Of a stretch of DNA of 64,000 bases, positions 13,968 through 26,235 are shown piece after piece. The stretch is from Erpobdella octoculata (lineage: Eukaryota > Annelida > Clitellata > Hirudinida > Erpobdellidae), in contig OZ022238.1 in the NCBI GenBank assembly GCA_963978895.1, positions 17,190,892-17,254,891 of the forward strand, written 5' to 3'. Under the pieces are notes generated by a model. It had not been told where the DNA came from, did no database searches, and saw only the letters and a list, made by a program, of their open reading frames with translations. The translations under genes and the position numbers were made by a program. Each line of letters starts with the position of its first letter. The first letter of the stretch is position 1.

Positions 13968-15607
13968 AATTAGCGTACGAGCCGGGGGCGGGGGGGGGGC
14001 TGCAGCCCCTTTCCCAGTTTTGGGCAAAATGGGCTGAAAATTCGGGCAAAGCAGTTTAAAATACCACTCCGCAAAGCTTTAGCTGATATTCAAAATCTGT
14101 ACAACTTTCTGGAGGCTAGCCCTAAAAGACACGCTGTTTTACATAGCGTTACGTTCGACGGTGAAAAAATGTCATAAACACTTAGATCTCAAAGTTTGAC
14201 AAGGTGGTCGTGTAGATATGAATCATTAAAAGTTGTGGTGGAGCAGTTGCCTAATATCATAAAAGCTTTGACAGATGATCACGATCTCAAAACGTATATA
14301 AGCAGTACAGCCTTACTGACTGCAATATATGACTTTGATTTTTACACACTTTTACTTAACTTGATTTCTCTGTCTGTCTGTCTGTTTGTCTGTCGGTCGG
14401 TCTTACTGTCGTCAAATTTTGCAATCGATTTAATATTAACTTCCCGATGATCTAGAGACTTAAAAATTTAAACATACCTCAGAACTGATTAACAATGCAT
14501 TTGAAAATTTTTTTGGATTGATTGGACAATATTTAATTAAATAATTATTGGTGATATTTTCGTCGAACTATTTATTGTCTATGCTAATATGCTCGTTGTT
14601 TATGTAACAGAATATGGCCTGGCCTACACAATCGATTATCTAAAAGTGTGTTTTTAAAAAACTTTGTTTTTTTATTCACTTGTTTGTTTGGGCTGGTTGT
14701 GTTAAAAATAATACTATCAAACACCAATAGTCGCAGCAGATATTTGCAGGGAAATACCGTCGACGTGATAACAGCCAAGAAAACAGCCACAACAACAAGG
14801 GACACTCCATCAATGTAGAAATGAAGAGCACTTTGAAAATGCTTGGATTTACACTGATAGACTTGCGCAAAGTGTAAAGGCAGTTATCCACGGCATACGA
14901 TTTTTGTTCAAAGAAACAAGAGTTGGAAAAAAAGACAAGTCTCTCGTAGAAACCAAGTCCTAGTTGGTGAAGAGCCAACAACAGACGCTCAACTACTACA
15001 AACTGCCAAAGACTGTCATAGAATATCGACGTATTATTTTAGTCTGGATAAAGTTATTGGCGAATAAGACTCCCGAATTAGTGGAAACGACCAAGCGCTG
15101 TGCTCACTAGGATCTGTCATTCTCAGCTCTTATGCGTCGGACAAACACTATAAAAAAATTGCCTCGCGGTATGGACTTGATCACGACTTGCTTAAGACAG
15201 AAAAAGATAATCTACTCTAAGTTTCTCACTGATCACATTCCTAAAGCAGGTTCTCAAGCAGCCGCCGCCGACGTTGTCTCAACCCTTTACAACAATGACC
15301 TTCATGTTGTTCTACCAGTTTTCAATCAAGTTGCTAATATTTTGGCCGCAATTCCAGACACATCTTGTTCTGCCGAACGTTCCTTCAGCGCGCTCAGAAG
15401 CATTAAAACATATTTACATGTTTTAATAAAATTGTTTCGTTACTATTAAAGTTTTTTTTTAGAATAATACAAACAAAAATAAAACTGATAAAAAAGTGAT
15501 TTATTATAACGCCCATGTTCATTTATCCCTATTTTTTGAAAAACCTCCAGCATTCGGGCAATAATTATTTCCAGCCCCCCAAATCAATTAGCTTCCGTAC
15601 GCCTATG
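13968..15607 (+). mobile_element. hAT element with exact 8-bp target duplication CCTGCATT
   Basis: CCTGCATT occurs at 13960-13967 and again at 15608-15615. Between them the left end contains GCGTACGAGC and the right end, read inverted, CATAGGCGTACGGAAGC, giving short imperfect inverted ends. The 1640-bp body contains a decayed transposase (next entry). Confidence 0.8.
14050..15449 (+). pseudogene. ZMYM/DUF4371-type hAT transposase, decayed
   Basis: Conceptual translation in shifting frames gives FLEASPKRHAVLHSV, then LTRWSCRYESLKVVVEQLP around 14190-14260. Towards the end comes AIPDTSCSAERSFSALRSIK at about 15345-15410, the hAT C-terminal dimerisation motif. Stops and frameshifts separate the blocks. 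The order and motifs match the hAT subgroup whose members carry a DUF4371-like core. Confidence 0.75.
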
Positions 15608-15887
15608 CCTGCATTTCATTCCCGAATTAAAGTTCCCATTTTAACTATAAACATAAGCGGGTGTAGTTTTTGTGAGTTGTGAGGTCAGAATTGTACTTAC
15701 CCGATATCCCATTTCCTATATTTCTTCTGATTACAGTTCAAGTTAATTTTTATTTTGGAGCATTTTTAATAGAAAGTTTTTTTTATAAAGTTTTTAAAAA
15801 TATGTTTGTGTGTGTAAAACACCAAAGCAGGAATACATGTAAACAAAATATCGTCTAATGAAGACGCTGTAAAACAAAAGTTGAAAA

Positions 15888-16200
15888 TCGGGAACATTTA
15901 ATAACATAAAGTAAAATGTAATCAAAATAAAAATTTGTATTAGACCTGTGAATGGCAAGTTGAAAAAAATAATATTCCATAAAATAGAGTAAAATTAAAT
16001 TAAAAAATTGTGCTAGAGTTTTCCATTCTTTAGAGTATGGAACAAGTATGGAACATTTAATAACAGAGTAAAATGTAATCAAAATTATAAATTTGCATTA
16101 TACATGCAAACGGTATTTTAAAAACAAAAAAATATTCCATAACATAAAGTACAATTTAAATAGAAATTAAAAATTTGTGCTAGAGTTCTCCATTCTTTAG
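15888..16200. repeat. Diverged ~155-bp tandem duplication
   Basis: The block from about 15888 (GGAACATTTAATAACA ... GTGCTAGAGTTTTCCATTC) is repeated from about 16043 (same start ... GTGCTAGAGTTCTCCATTC). Divergence is moderate and no coding is seen. Confidence 0.75.
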
Positions 16201-16400
16201 GTAGGGTGGACTATAGAGTACATGTCACCTGACTAGAGTACGTTCTGCCTGGATGCTAACCAGGTAGCCCGTAATCTAGAGTACACTATGACTAGGTATA
16301 GCATACTCTACTCATGGTGTACTCTATGAGTACGTCATACCTAATTATTATGTACTCTAGAGTGTCTCCGGCCTAGAGTCCACCCTACCTCCTACACCGG
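16199..16400. repeat. ACTCTAGAGT-rich palindromic repeat, left block
   Basis: Many short palindromic units (TACTCTAGAGT, CTAGAGTAC) and a GGTAGGGTGGACT start. It ends with CTAGAGTCCACCCTACC and CTCCTACACCGG. A related block lies at 17300-17506. It looks like a non-autonomous DNA element of unknown class. Confidence 0.5.
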
Positions 16401-16639
16401 CGCACTTGTCTTTGTTCAAATTGTCGTTTTTGGTTTCGTTCAGCTCGTGCCTCTTGTGATTGTGATTCACACAATTGCACTATGTTCACACGCACATTTG
16501 AATTATTTTGTTGGATTTGTTCGTCTGTTTTTTGAGCTCTTCTATTTCGCATGTTTGTAGTTCTATTCGTTCTATGGCCCAAATTGGCTCCTTGGCGTCT
16601 TGCTGGCACTGTTAGCTGTAAATCACATACATAGATCAA
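16401..16639 (-). pseudogene. Helitron Rep/helicase N-terminal fragment
   Basis: Minus-strand frame with RRAQKTDEQIQQNN and ESQSQEARAERNQKRQ, the Arg/Gln-rich segment typical of the start of animal Helitron proteins. It is truncated where the palindromic block begins. It is oriented opposite to the Helitron fragment starting at 17509. Confidence 0.55.
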
Positions 16640-17299
16640 ATTAAAGTGCTTAATGATGAAAAATAAAATACTAATAATGTATTTGTTTTTTTATTATTTC
16701 ACCCACTTTTCACAATGATAAAAAACATTTAAAACTTTTAAATTTAAAATAACCCTACAAAATATTGCACGCAATGAGCATAATAGTATTATTAATAATA
16801 ATAAACCAAATACTAATTAATAAATTGAAATTACCGAGAAACCCAAAAGTTGAAGTACAATAAAAAGTCCGTCAAATCTTGAAATGATGTACGGACGCAA
16901 AGCAGTCCTTCCAACAAAATATAATTTTTTTCCTGCTGCTGGGTCAAACAAATCGGCTGAGTTTGACTTGCAAGCTAAAGAATTAAGTGTCAATGAAAGT
17001 GAAATTCAAGAGCATCTTAATCTTTAAACATTGACAACATGTTGTTAACCTTGGCTTTGTAATTTGTAGCTATATTTATTGTTATGTTTCAGCGGTTTAA
17101 AAGTTAATCAAATATTTCTAAAAATACATTTTAAAACAATACATCATTGGATGGTTCTAACTTCCACTTTTCCCGTTTCTCATCGATTGCATAAAACAAT
17201 GACGATGAATTTAATTTCCATCTATAACATTATTTGGTGTATTCTAGAAATCATTATGCCTGCAGGTATCTCAGATTTTATACTGTTAAATTTTGCTAA

Positions 17300-17506
17300 T
17301 GCCCATCCTACCTCTAGGGATATTGTACTCTAGAGTCCAAAGTGCGCAGGTATGTTTGACTCTAGAGTATGAGAATCTACTGGAATCCATCGTACCTCCT
17401 TCCTTCGAGTTTGGAGATTTCTTACTCTAGAGTCCATTATACCTGCAGGCATATTGAACTCTAGAGTCCAAAAGTTGCCTAGAGTCCACGCTACCTCCTA
17501 CACCGG
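17300..17506. repeat. ACTCTAGAGT-rich palindromic repeat, right block
   Basis: Contains four copies of GACTCTAGAGT-like units and ends CTAGAGTCCACGCTACC followed by CTCCTACACCGG. That 12-base end is identical to the end of the left block at 16389-16400. Confidence 0.5.
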
Positions 17507-18244
17507 TTTGTAGTTAACACAAGCAGAGCAACTGATCGACAAAGCCAACAAGTAAATCGAGTATTTATATCTGATTCGTACCTTCGATTATGAGCCAGAT
17601 ATTGAATATTACGCTCATTCAAAAGTCACGATTGGTGCTATGGACAAAGAATGTCCCCATCACCATGGACTTCAATTCAAAAATGAGTCAGCGCATGAGT
17701 AGATTCAATGTACCTTTTTTGTTGACGACTTTGCTCGAATCTTAGTTGGCGATTGTACAGCTACACCAGCAATCATGATTTAGAAAAGAAATAATCTTGA
17801 GTTAATTGCTGACCAACAGCGTTCATACGTCGCTCTTCAATATCAGATAATTTTATGGAAGAGACAAAACAGATATTGCATAAACATTAAACGACGAGAT
17901 CCCGTCACAGGTACTTTATTAATTTTGAACATTACTACTTATTTTGAATTAATTTTTATGAAAATGTTGGTAAAGAAACCGAAACCAGTGCAGTCATGTC
18001 GCGGACGAAAATTTTAACCTCTTAACCACTAAAGTGTACGTGGAACAATAAGTTTTAATATACAAGAGGAAGAACCTTTTGTTCGCGATCTGGCCAAAAC
18101 AAACAACTTAATTCATTATAAACATCATTGCAGCAGCCTAAATAAATAAATAAGTTAGCTCGATGTATTTTTATGCGTCGTTTGGTGATTCAGGTCAACT
18201 TCATTCTGCGGTGCTGTGAGCTTTGGCAACAATTCATGGTGGAC

Positions 18245-19408
18245 TAGGGTTGTTAGTTTTGAAAAAATAGATTCAATTTCAGTTTAAATAACTAAAACTT
18301 TAAAAAATATCAGCTTCAGTTACAGTTAACTGAATTTTTAAAGATTCAGTTTTAGTTACAGTTAGATTCATTTTTTCTTTCAATTTTTTTAGGTAAACTG
18401 CCAAAAATAATCTTACAATAAAAAACACTTTTAAACACAAACATGTTTAAAAAATTTATTTAACTTAAAAATGCCTTGTTGAATTTTTAAAGAAAACCTT
18501 AGCTTCCAACTTGTCAACACCAAAATTATGCCGACATCTGCTAAGAGGAAAGCCAGCTCTGTTGAAAACGCGTTCACAAGAAGCAGATGTTACCGGGACT
18601 GAAAGTCCATCTACAACTATATTTTATTCTTTTGGCAAACTGTTTGCAGCAAATGCCGAGGCAATAGCGTTGACAGCCTTGTTATCCGCCTTTTCTATGT
18701 CATTTTTGCGTTCTTTAACAACAAAACAGTTTTCAATCGATGCCTGATTTTTAAATCCGAAAAGGGTCATTTAGTAGACTTACTATATATTTTCGATTTT
18801 ATTGCTTTTTCTCTAATACTCTGCGTATTCTATCCCATGCTTTTTCAAGCGAAACTTTAAATTGTTCCGGTTCTTACCTTTCAAAATTACAGAACAAATG
18901 GCGCACTTACTATCTGCTCCAACTCCTGTAAACCTTTTATTACGAGGGTTACTAATAGGTCTTGTTTTGATGAATCTAGCTTTTTTCGTTGGAGGTCCTA
19001 AAACAGATTCCGATTCATTTTGTTGAATAAACAATACTTCCTCGGTATATTCGTTGATGACAATGTTATTACTAACTCAAGTATCTTCTATTTTGGTAAC
19101 TCAAAAACTTGAAAATCTCCAAAAAAACAATGCAAGCAACACAACACTAACACGATACAAAAAAAGAACTATTCTTAACTTATCGTCCGTGCCATAGAAT
19201 CAAAACTTTCAACTGCAAACATAAAAATAATATAAAAAATGCAAACAAATAATTTAAAAAAGATTCAGTTATATTCAGTTTTCTCAATAGATTCAGTTTC
19301 AGTTAAAGCTTTTAAAAAAAATTCAGTTTCAGTTAAAGTAACTGAATCTAAAAGGATTCGGTGAACTGAATGTTTCAGTTTTTAGATTCGGTAACTGTAA
19401 CAACCCTA
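18245..19408 (-). mobile_element. hAT-like element inside a Helitron, TTCAGTT arrays
   Basis: Ends are TAGGGTTGTTA (left) and its inverse AACAACCCTA with two extra bases (right). Flanks TGGTGGAC and TGGTCGAC match at 7 of 8 positions, consistent with a hAT target duplication. Subterminal arrays of GATTCAGTTTCAGTTAA units run in the same direction at both ends. Length is 1164 bp. Confidence 0.75.
18480..19034 (-). pseudogene. hAT transposase remnant: BED finger and dimerisation end
   Basis: On the minus strand the N-terminal piece (19034-18813) has SKCAICSVILKGKNRNNLKF and LKKHGIEY, a BED-like finger with C-x2-C and His. Near 18620-18480 another frame reads VPVTSASCERVFNRAGFPLS and RCRHNFGVDKLEAKVFFKN, the hAT C-terminal dimerisation region. 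The catalytic middle is missing, as in the 7864-9055 element. Confidence 0.7.
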
Positions 19409-19865
19409 TGGTCGACATGGACGTAAAGATAGAGAGCAAACGACTGAGTTTGTCAGGCATGTCATCGCACCATCTACAACTTACAGTTGGATCACCGGTT
19501 ATTTTACTTCAGAATTTGAACCCACCACGGCTATGCAATTGCACGCAATTAGTTATTAAATATATTGATAAAAAAACATTGTCGAGGCCGGCATTTTGAA
19601 TGATTTCCACGGAAGCGCATACTGAATTCAATAGAATGGCATTCGCAATGACAATCAATAAGTCGCAAGTCCAAACGATATCTGTGTGTGGCTTAGATTT
19701 GGGCACACCTTGTTTTTCACATGGACAGACGACTAATGTATTGTTTACAATCGCCCTTGAAGATGACAACATGTCGAAATTGGCCAGTTGTTGGTTGCAA
19801 TAAAATATAAAAAGATGGTCCCAGTTTTGCTTACTTGCTTGTTTTGGAAGCATATATATATATAT

Positions 19866-21015
19866 TAGAGATGGGAATCGAACCCAAAATTAGAAGTTCG
19901 AGTTCGGTTTGGTTGATCATTTTTGGGTTCGGGTTCGGTTCGGGTTCGGTCCCCTTTGGGTTCGAGTTCGGTTCGGGTTCGGTCCCTTTTGGGTTCGAGT
20001 TCGGTTCGGGTTCGGTTGCTGTGGGGTTCGGGTTCGGTTGCTGTGGGGTTCGGGTTCGGTTGCTGTGGGGTTCGAGTTCGGTTCGACTTTTATTCGAGTT
20101 CGAATGTAATCGACCAGTTAAAGTTTGTTCGAGTTTAGCTCGAAATGTGATGACTATTGATTGAGTTCAGTTCAATTTTTTAATACACAAATAATAGGTA
20201 CATTTATTTTAACATTATTTAAAATAAGAACAAATCAGAAATTGTAATTGTATTTTAAAAATATTAGTTGCTCTTTCAAAATCTGTTGAATGCAAATAAA
20301 GTATATGTAAAAAATAAAAGTATTTTAAATAGCACCATACTTATAAAAATATTTTAAATAACACTATAATTATAGTCCCAAACTGTAATGACTTTGAATG
20401 TTATAATAGTTTAATAGACATAATTTAAATTTAATCATTTCATCTTTACCATCTTCAAAAGGCAAACACACTTGAAACTATTCCAAATAGGACTCTTTGT
20501 CCATGTCGCATCTACTAATCGCGCCTGATTTTGAGACACCAGCTTATCAAAGTTTTTACAATCACTTCTAACTTTCGCTATATCAAGTTTTTTCGATGGA
20601 GAAGAAACAATGATACAATCCATTATAAATTATTGGATAGAAATGCCGCCGCTTATAACAATGAAAAAAATATCAAAACAAATAACGCTGGTCCGTTTTT
20701 TCTTTTTCATAGATAAAAAAGCAAAGAAAAATAATCAAATAAGTGATATTAAAAAACTTGGCCCAATATTGTCATTTAATTTTCTAGGTTGGCTTTTTTA
20801 AATTTTGTTCAGATGATGTTTTAACTGGGTTCGAGTTCGGTTCGAGTTCGACCATTAATGGGTTCGAGTTCGGTTCGAGTTCGACCGTCATTGGGTTCGA
20901 GTTCGGTTCGAGTTCGGTGCATAAAAATTTGGGTTCGTTCGAGTTCGGTTCGAAATGCTAAAATGTGGGTTCGAGTTCGAAAAGTTCGGTTCGAGTTCGG
21001 TTCGATTCCCATCTC

Positions 21016-21017
<2 letters not shown>
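19866..21017 (-). mobile_element. hAT-like element with TTCGAGTTCGG arrays
   Basis: Both ends read TAGAGATGGGAATCGAACC inwards. Flanks are ATATATAT and TTATATAT (7 of 8). Long arrays of GGGTTCGGGTTCGG or GGTTCGAGTTCGG occupy both ends in one orientation. A minus-strand frame at 20623-20435 with TWTKSPIWNSFK may be a BED remnant, but this is weak. Length is 1152 bp. Confidence 0.72.
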
Positions 21018-21051
<34 letters not shown>

Positions 21052-21111
21052 TAGTCGTAGTCTAATGTTAAGTAGCTCCGAAAGACTGAGACTTCTAGCC
21101 ATCCTTTTATG

Positions 21112-21428
<317 letters not shown>

Positions 21429-21479
21429 TTTTTTTTATTAATACATACAGTTATCAATACATACATTCAAAATCACGAA

Positions 21480-21710
21480 AAAGACAGAGCAGAAACAAGT
21501 AAAGGAAAAAACGAGTTTTTTAACACAAACTTTAATTACAACTACACTCGATTTAGAAATACGAAAGATGTTCAAATTAATTTTTTTTTAATTGAATGAT
21601 GTATTGTCATCCAATATGAAGCTATGCTGAACGTTTCAGCTTCCTAGCTAGTCAAAAAGTACACACACACACAAACAGAGATTGTAACCTAAATAAAATT
21701 TTGTAAAAAA
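21480..21710 (+). repeat. Interspersed repeat X
   Basis: Matches 39820-40080 closely (AACGAGTTTTTTAACACAAA, CACTCGATTTAGAAATACG, CAGCTTCCTAGCTAGTCAAA) and the split minus copy near 10.5-11 kb. It ends at the 3' side of the neighbouring LINE. Confidence 0.7.
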
Positions 21711-21789
21711 CAATAAGACATAAATAGTCATTATAATAGCATGTATGATTGATGAAGAGGTGCTGCATCAGGCCCCTCTGTGCTGACGA

Positions 21790-23760
21790 GTCATACTGCA
21801 ATCAAAGTAGAGCGAGTTGATCTTTGAAGGCATTCACCGAACATGCGTCCACTGCTTCTTGCGTCAAAGAGTTCCAGCTGAGAGCTACTCGATTTGTTAA
21901 AAAGTGTTTTAGCTTTTCACATCCTTTAATTCTTTGTGGTAAAAAAAGGCAGTTGTGACCTCTCAAACAATAGGATCTGTTAGTTTGCCATGTGGGATGT
22001 TTTTGCAATACAAAAAAATCCACTTCATCAATATGAGCCAGTATTTTGTATTGTTGGATCAGATCGCCTCTAACCCTACGTTCTACAAGCGTGGTAATTC
22101 CAAGCTTTTGTAATCTTTCTAAGTATGGTAAATGTTTGATTGTTGTAATTATTATTGTAATTCTGTGCTGAACCTTTTCGAGAGTATCAATGTCCCGGCT
22201 TAAATAAGGAGACCAAACTTGAACTGCATATTCAAAGTGTGGTCGAATGTAGGCCTGGTATAATGTTTTCCAAATATGGAGACTACGACTTCGGAATAAT
22301 TTTTAAAGTCTACCAAGAGTTCTATTAGCCAAGGCAGCCGCTGCATTCACTTGAGACCTTGCTTTGAGATCATCCGATACCAGAACACCAAGATCTCGTT
22401 CGATTGTCGTTACTTCTAAATTTTTCCTATTTTCATCTTGGTCTAACATAGAATAAATAAATTTTGATTTATGATTGGTTCGTACAACATGCATAACTTT
22501 GCATTTGTCAATGTTGAATGGTATCAACCATTTGTGTGACCACTGGACTGCCTCATCTATATCATTTTGGAGTCTGATACAGTCTTCCACAGATTTGATA
22601 ATCCCAATGATTTTACTATCATCTGCAAAAAGTTTGATGTGTTGAGCTAATTTGTCAGGAAGGTCATTTATATAGAGCAAAAACAATAGTGGCCCAAGTA
22701 CTGACCCTTGCGGTACCCCACTCGTAACCTTTTTCCATCCTGATGTACAACTGTCGATCGGAACTCTTTGCTGACGATTAGTTAACCAAGATTCAATCCA
22801 TTTGCAAAGTGAGCCCTGTATACCGTACGCTTTCAGTTTGTGCAACAAACACCGGTGTGGGACTTTGTCAAAAGCTTTCGCAAAATCTGTGTAGACAACA
22901 TCCACAGAAAAGCCAAGATGAAAACCATTCTGTCAGAATGTCGCGGACTTCCAGTAAGTTGCTTACGCATCTTTTTTTTCTTACAAATCCGTGTTGACTT
23001 TTAGTTATTAGGTTATTCATAGTGCAGAAAAACATGATTTGCTCGTGAATAAACTTTTTGCATACTTTGCAAAGTACGGAAGTTATAGTTTCCTGCCTTT
23101 ATTTTGCTACCTTTTCTAAAAATTGGCGTAACATTAGCTAGTTTCCATAGGTCTGGTACCATGCCTGTGGTGATAGACATTTTAAAGATGAGAGTGATAA
23201 GAATTGCAAGAGCAGCTGCGCTGTTTTTTAATATACGAGGATGAAATCCATCAACTCCCATAGCCTTGTTCGCCAAGAGTTCTGATTGTCTTATTTCAAC
23301 CTTTTCAAATGTGAAAACGCTCTCGTCAATATTGCATTCGGAATCTGTTCTCTGTTCATAAAAAAGCAGTTGATTATCTGATTCGGTAACAAAGACAGAT
23401 TGGAAGTATTTGTTTCGTGTCCTGCATATTACTTCTTGGTCGACCGATGTGTCACCGTCAGCCGTTTCGATTGCCTTTATTTTCTCTTGAGTTTCATGCT
23501 TATTTCGAATGTAAGTATGAAGTATATTTGGATTAAACTTTGATGAATGAGCGAGACTTTCTTCGTAGTGAAGCACAGAAAGTCTAACTACTTTTGCCAC
23601 GTTTTTACAAGCTTTTTTATGAGCTAGTTTAAGCTGGTCATGTGTGTGACGCCCGGCTGCTAGGTATTTTGACCAAAGTTGTCTCTTCAGTTGAACCGCC
23701 GCTAACACTTCTGGAGTGACCCATGCCTCTGACTTTTTCTTAAATAGCACTGTTGTTGTT
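21790..23760 (-). pseudogene. CR1/jockey-type non-LTR retrotransposon, 5'-truncated RT
   Basis: Minus strand. From 23750 the frame reads EAWVTPEVLAAVQLKRQLWS and AMGVDGFHPRILKNSA (RT entry region). A break follows near 22910-23010, then [39 protein letters not shown] and the catalytic FADD motif (RT domain), then ERDLGVLVSDDLKARSQV. A further frame to about 21802 reads LQRIKGCEKLKHF-like and WNSLTQEAVDACSVNAFK, the usual C-terminal end. The endonuclease is missing, and a frameshift plus stops at 22300 and 22910 inactivate it. Confidence 0.85.
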
Positions 23761-23764
23761 GGGA

Positions 23765-24116
23765 TAAATCTTTTTACAGCATATTTAGAGGTTGTTCTAA
23801 TGCTTGTCTCTCTCGTTTTCGTTTCCTTTTCCGCTTGTTTTCCCGTTCCTGCTTGCTCTCCCGTTCCTGGTCGCTTTCCCGCTCATGGTAGCTTTCCCGC
23901 TCCCGGTCACTTTCTTTTTTCCTGCTAGCTCTTTCGATCTCGGTCGCTTAGTTGTCCGGAGTTTTATGAGTTTTTTTAGAATGCTTGTCACTCCCGCACC
24001 CGTTTCCTTCCCATCTTGCTTTCCCGTTTCCGGTCGTTTTCCTGTTCCTGCTAATTCTCCCGTTCCCGGTAGCTTCCTTGTTCCCGGTCGCTTTTCCGTT
24101 CCCGTTACCGCTCATT

Positions 24117-24155
<39 letters not shown>
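23765..24155 (-). repeat. Helitron family 1 internal tract, degenerate
   Basis: Pyrimidine-rich on plus (TTTCCCGCTCATGGTAGC, TTCCCGGTCGCTTTTCC). Two AGAGGTT/TTTTTAGAATGCTTGT starts resemble the segment just inside the 3' end of other copies, but the terminal hairpin is lost. A short TA array lies at 24122-24155. Long open frames here are compositional. Confidence 0.5.
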
Positions 24156-24158
<3 letters not shown>

Positions 24159-24744
24159 GGTGGTCCTTATTTTTCAACTTTCAAAATGTTTGCCTCCCAC
24201 CTTCCCAATATGTTCTTCCTAGGTAGAAACTATTATGGGTCAAAAATGTCAATGATCTGACAATATTTAGGGTATGCTCAATGCAATTATGTTTTCAACT
24301 ATATAGGAAATTTATCATTTTAATCTATATACTATTTTCTGTTAACAATAGTTACATGTTTATGTGTATCTATATATATATAAATGAATGTTTGTATGTA
24401 TATATCTATGTATGTATGTATATATGTATGTTCTTTATGCATTGCTACACCATTCATCCGATCGTAATGAAATTTTCACACAACCTTGAAAGTCAAGGGG
24501 AATCAAATGGAGCGGGAGCGCAAGCGGGAAGGAAACGGGAGCGAAAAAGAAACGCATTAGGTAAACCTCTAAAAACCCCGGGCAGTATGTATGTAGGTAT
24601 GTATGTCCTTTATGCATTGCTACACCATTCATCCGATCGTAATAAAATTTTCACACAACCTTAAGAGTCAAGGGAAATCAAATATAGTGAAAAAAAATTA
24701 AATCCGTCACAAAATGAGCGGAGCGGAGCGGGTGAGTGAGCGGG

Positions 24745-24849
<105 letters not shown>

Positions 24850-25132
24850 CATATACATACATAAATGAGCAAAAACGGGAACTGGGAGCCAACTGAGAGC
24901 GAAAGATAGAGCGGGAAAGGAAAGCGATCGAGAACGGGAAAGCAGCCGGGAGCGAGAAAGCGACCGGGAGCTGGAAAACGACCGAGAGCGGGAAAGCGAC
25001 CGGGAGCGGAAAAGCGACCGGGAACGCGACGGAAACGCGACGGGAACGGGAAAGCGGAGAAGGAAACGGGAGCGAGAGAGACAAACATTAGAAAAACCTC
25101 TAAAAACCCCGAGCAACGCCGGGTGCCCCCGC

Positions 25133-26228
25133 TAGACCTCCTAGCCGAATTTTTTTATGTTTGTGGCTGGCTGAACAAATATTTCGGCTGATATCCGGAT
25201 TAGCCGAATTTACGCGTAAAATTATTATTCGGCTTGAATTTTAAATTATCCGGCTGAAACCTTCTTTTTCAACAGTCATGAATGCTATTAAATCTCAACA
25301 AAACCAAATAACTAGGTCTCTATTAAATTCGTAGCTTGACAATGCTGCGACTGATTGGGATGTTGATTGGTCGGCTGAATATTTTTTAAAAAATTCTGTA
25401 ACTTTTTTGCACTTTTCTTCTGTATTACTGGTACTTACATCATGTTTACGAAATAAATGAGTATTCATATTTCCGCTCGATGTATTGCTGGCAAAATTAC
25501 ATACTTGCGACAAATGGCCTTTGACAAGTTGCTGTTGTTCTTCCAAACATAAGCGGCAATAGTATCTATCTTCAAAAATAGTTTTTCCTTTGTCATCTTG
25601 TAATATACCGAAATAATCCCAGCATGCTGATTTAGAATTTCCGTGTTGACTTATTGTCTTCATTTTAACCTTCAGCTGTCTGAAAAATGCACGTTCATCT
25701 CTTGTCAGAGCTGGAGTACTCACGTTTGCGTTTTCCTGCAAATTATTATAATCATTACAATAGTGAATAGATAGTAAATGTAATTGTAATTTATTAACTT
25801 ATTTGTGACAAAATGAAATAACACGTAAGGTAGTAATTTTGTATTATAAAAAGTAACGATGTACGCACACAATATAATTGTAAAATACAAAAGAACGAAC
25901 CTTTCGTTTGCTCATCTTTACTAATCTTCTCTAATGCTAATTCTAACTAACAGAACACCGGTCGACGTCGGTCGAAGTTAACAAAAAATATTAATATAAG
26001 TTTGTTCATGATATGATTAAGAAGGAAATAGAATATATACGTTTATATATATATATATGTTTATACAAACATATATATAGGTTAAGCTGGCGTTCGGAAA
26101 TCTTATAGCGGATTTTCGGCGTACCGTTTTCGGCTGGCCGCCGGCTAGCCGTAATTTTTTTTCGGCGGATTTACGGCCGCTGTAAAAAGTTCGGCGGCGG
26201 CGGCGGCCGGCGGCGGCTAGGAGGTCTA
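25133..26228 (-). mobile_element. hAT-like element with exact 8-bp duplication GCCCCCGC
   Basis: Inverted ends TAGACCTCCTAGCCG (left) and CGGCTAGGAGGTCTA (right) are perfect over 15 bp. GCCCCCGC lies on each side (25125-25132 and 26229-26236), a perfect hAT-size target duplication. TTCGGC-rich subterminal sequence has the same orientation at both ends. Length is 1096 bp. It carries a BED-finger gene on the minus strand. Confidence 0.88.
25319..25915 (-). CDS. BED zinc-finger protein of hAT element, truncated
   Basis: Exon 1 is MSKRK (25915-25901, donor AAG|GTTCGT). The acceptor TGCAG before 25735 continues into an open frame of about 138 residues, with the stop just upstream of 25319 or within the terminal sequence. 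The frame contains KSACWDYFG, YYCRLC (C-x2-C) and MNTHLFRKHDVS (H-x4-H), a complete BED finger that binds DNA in hAT transposases. No catalytic or dimerisation part follows. It could act as a DNA-binding competitor of a full transposase, but that is inference, and the exact end is uncertain. Confidence 0.6.
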
Positions 26229-26235
26229 GCCCCCG

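Larger units (their letters stand above)
17509..19803 (+). pseudogene. Helitron replicase/helicase relic split by a hAT element
   Basis: Segment 1 (17509-18244) includes YEPDIEYYAHSKVTIGAMDK and ECPHHHGLQFKNES, matching the cysteine/histidine region of Helitron replicases. Segment 2 (19409-19803) includes LTVGSPVILLQNLNPPRLCN and [19 protein letters not shown], the C-terminal PIF1-like helicase motifs. In-frame stops and deletions show it is dead. The hAT element at 18245-19408 interrupts it. Confidence 0.75.

Noticed and set aside
19835..20164. Gly/Phe-rich frames (GFEFGSGSV repeats)
   Set aside because: Translation of the TTCGGGTTCGG subterminal array of a hAT-like element.
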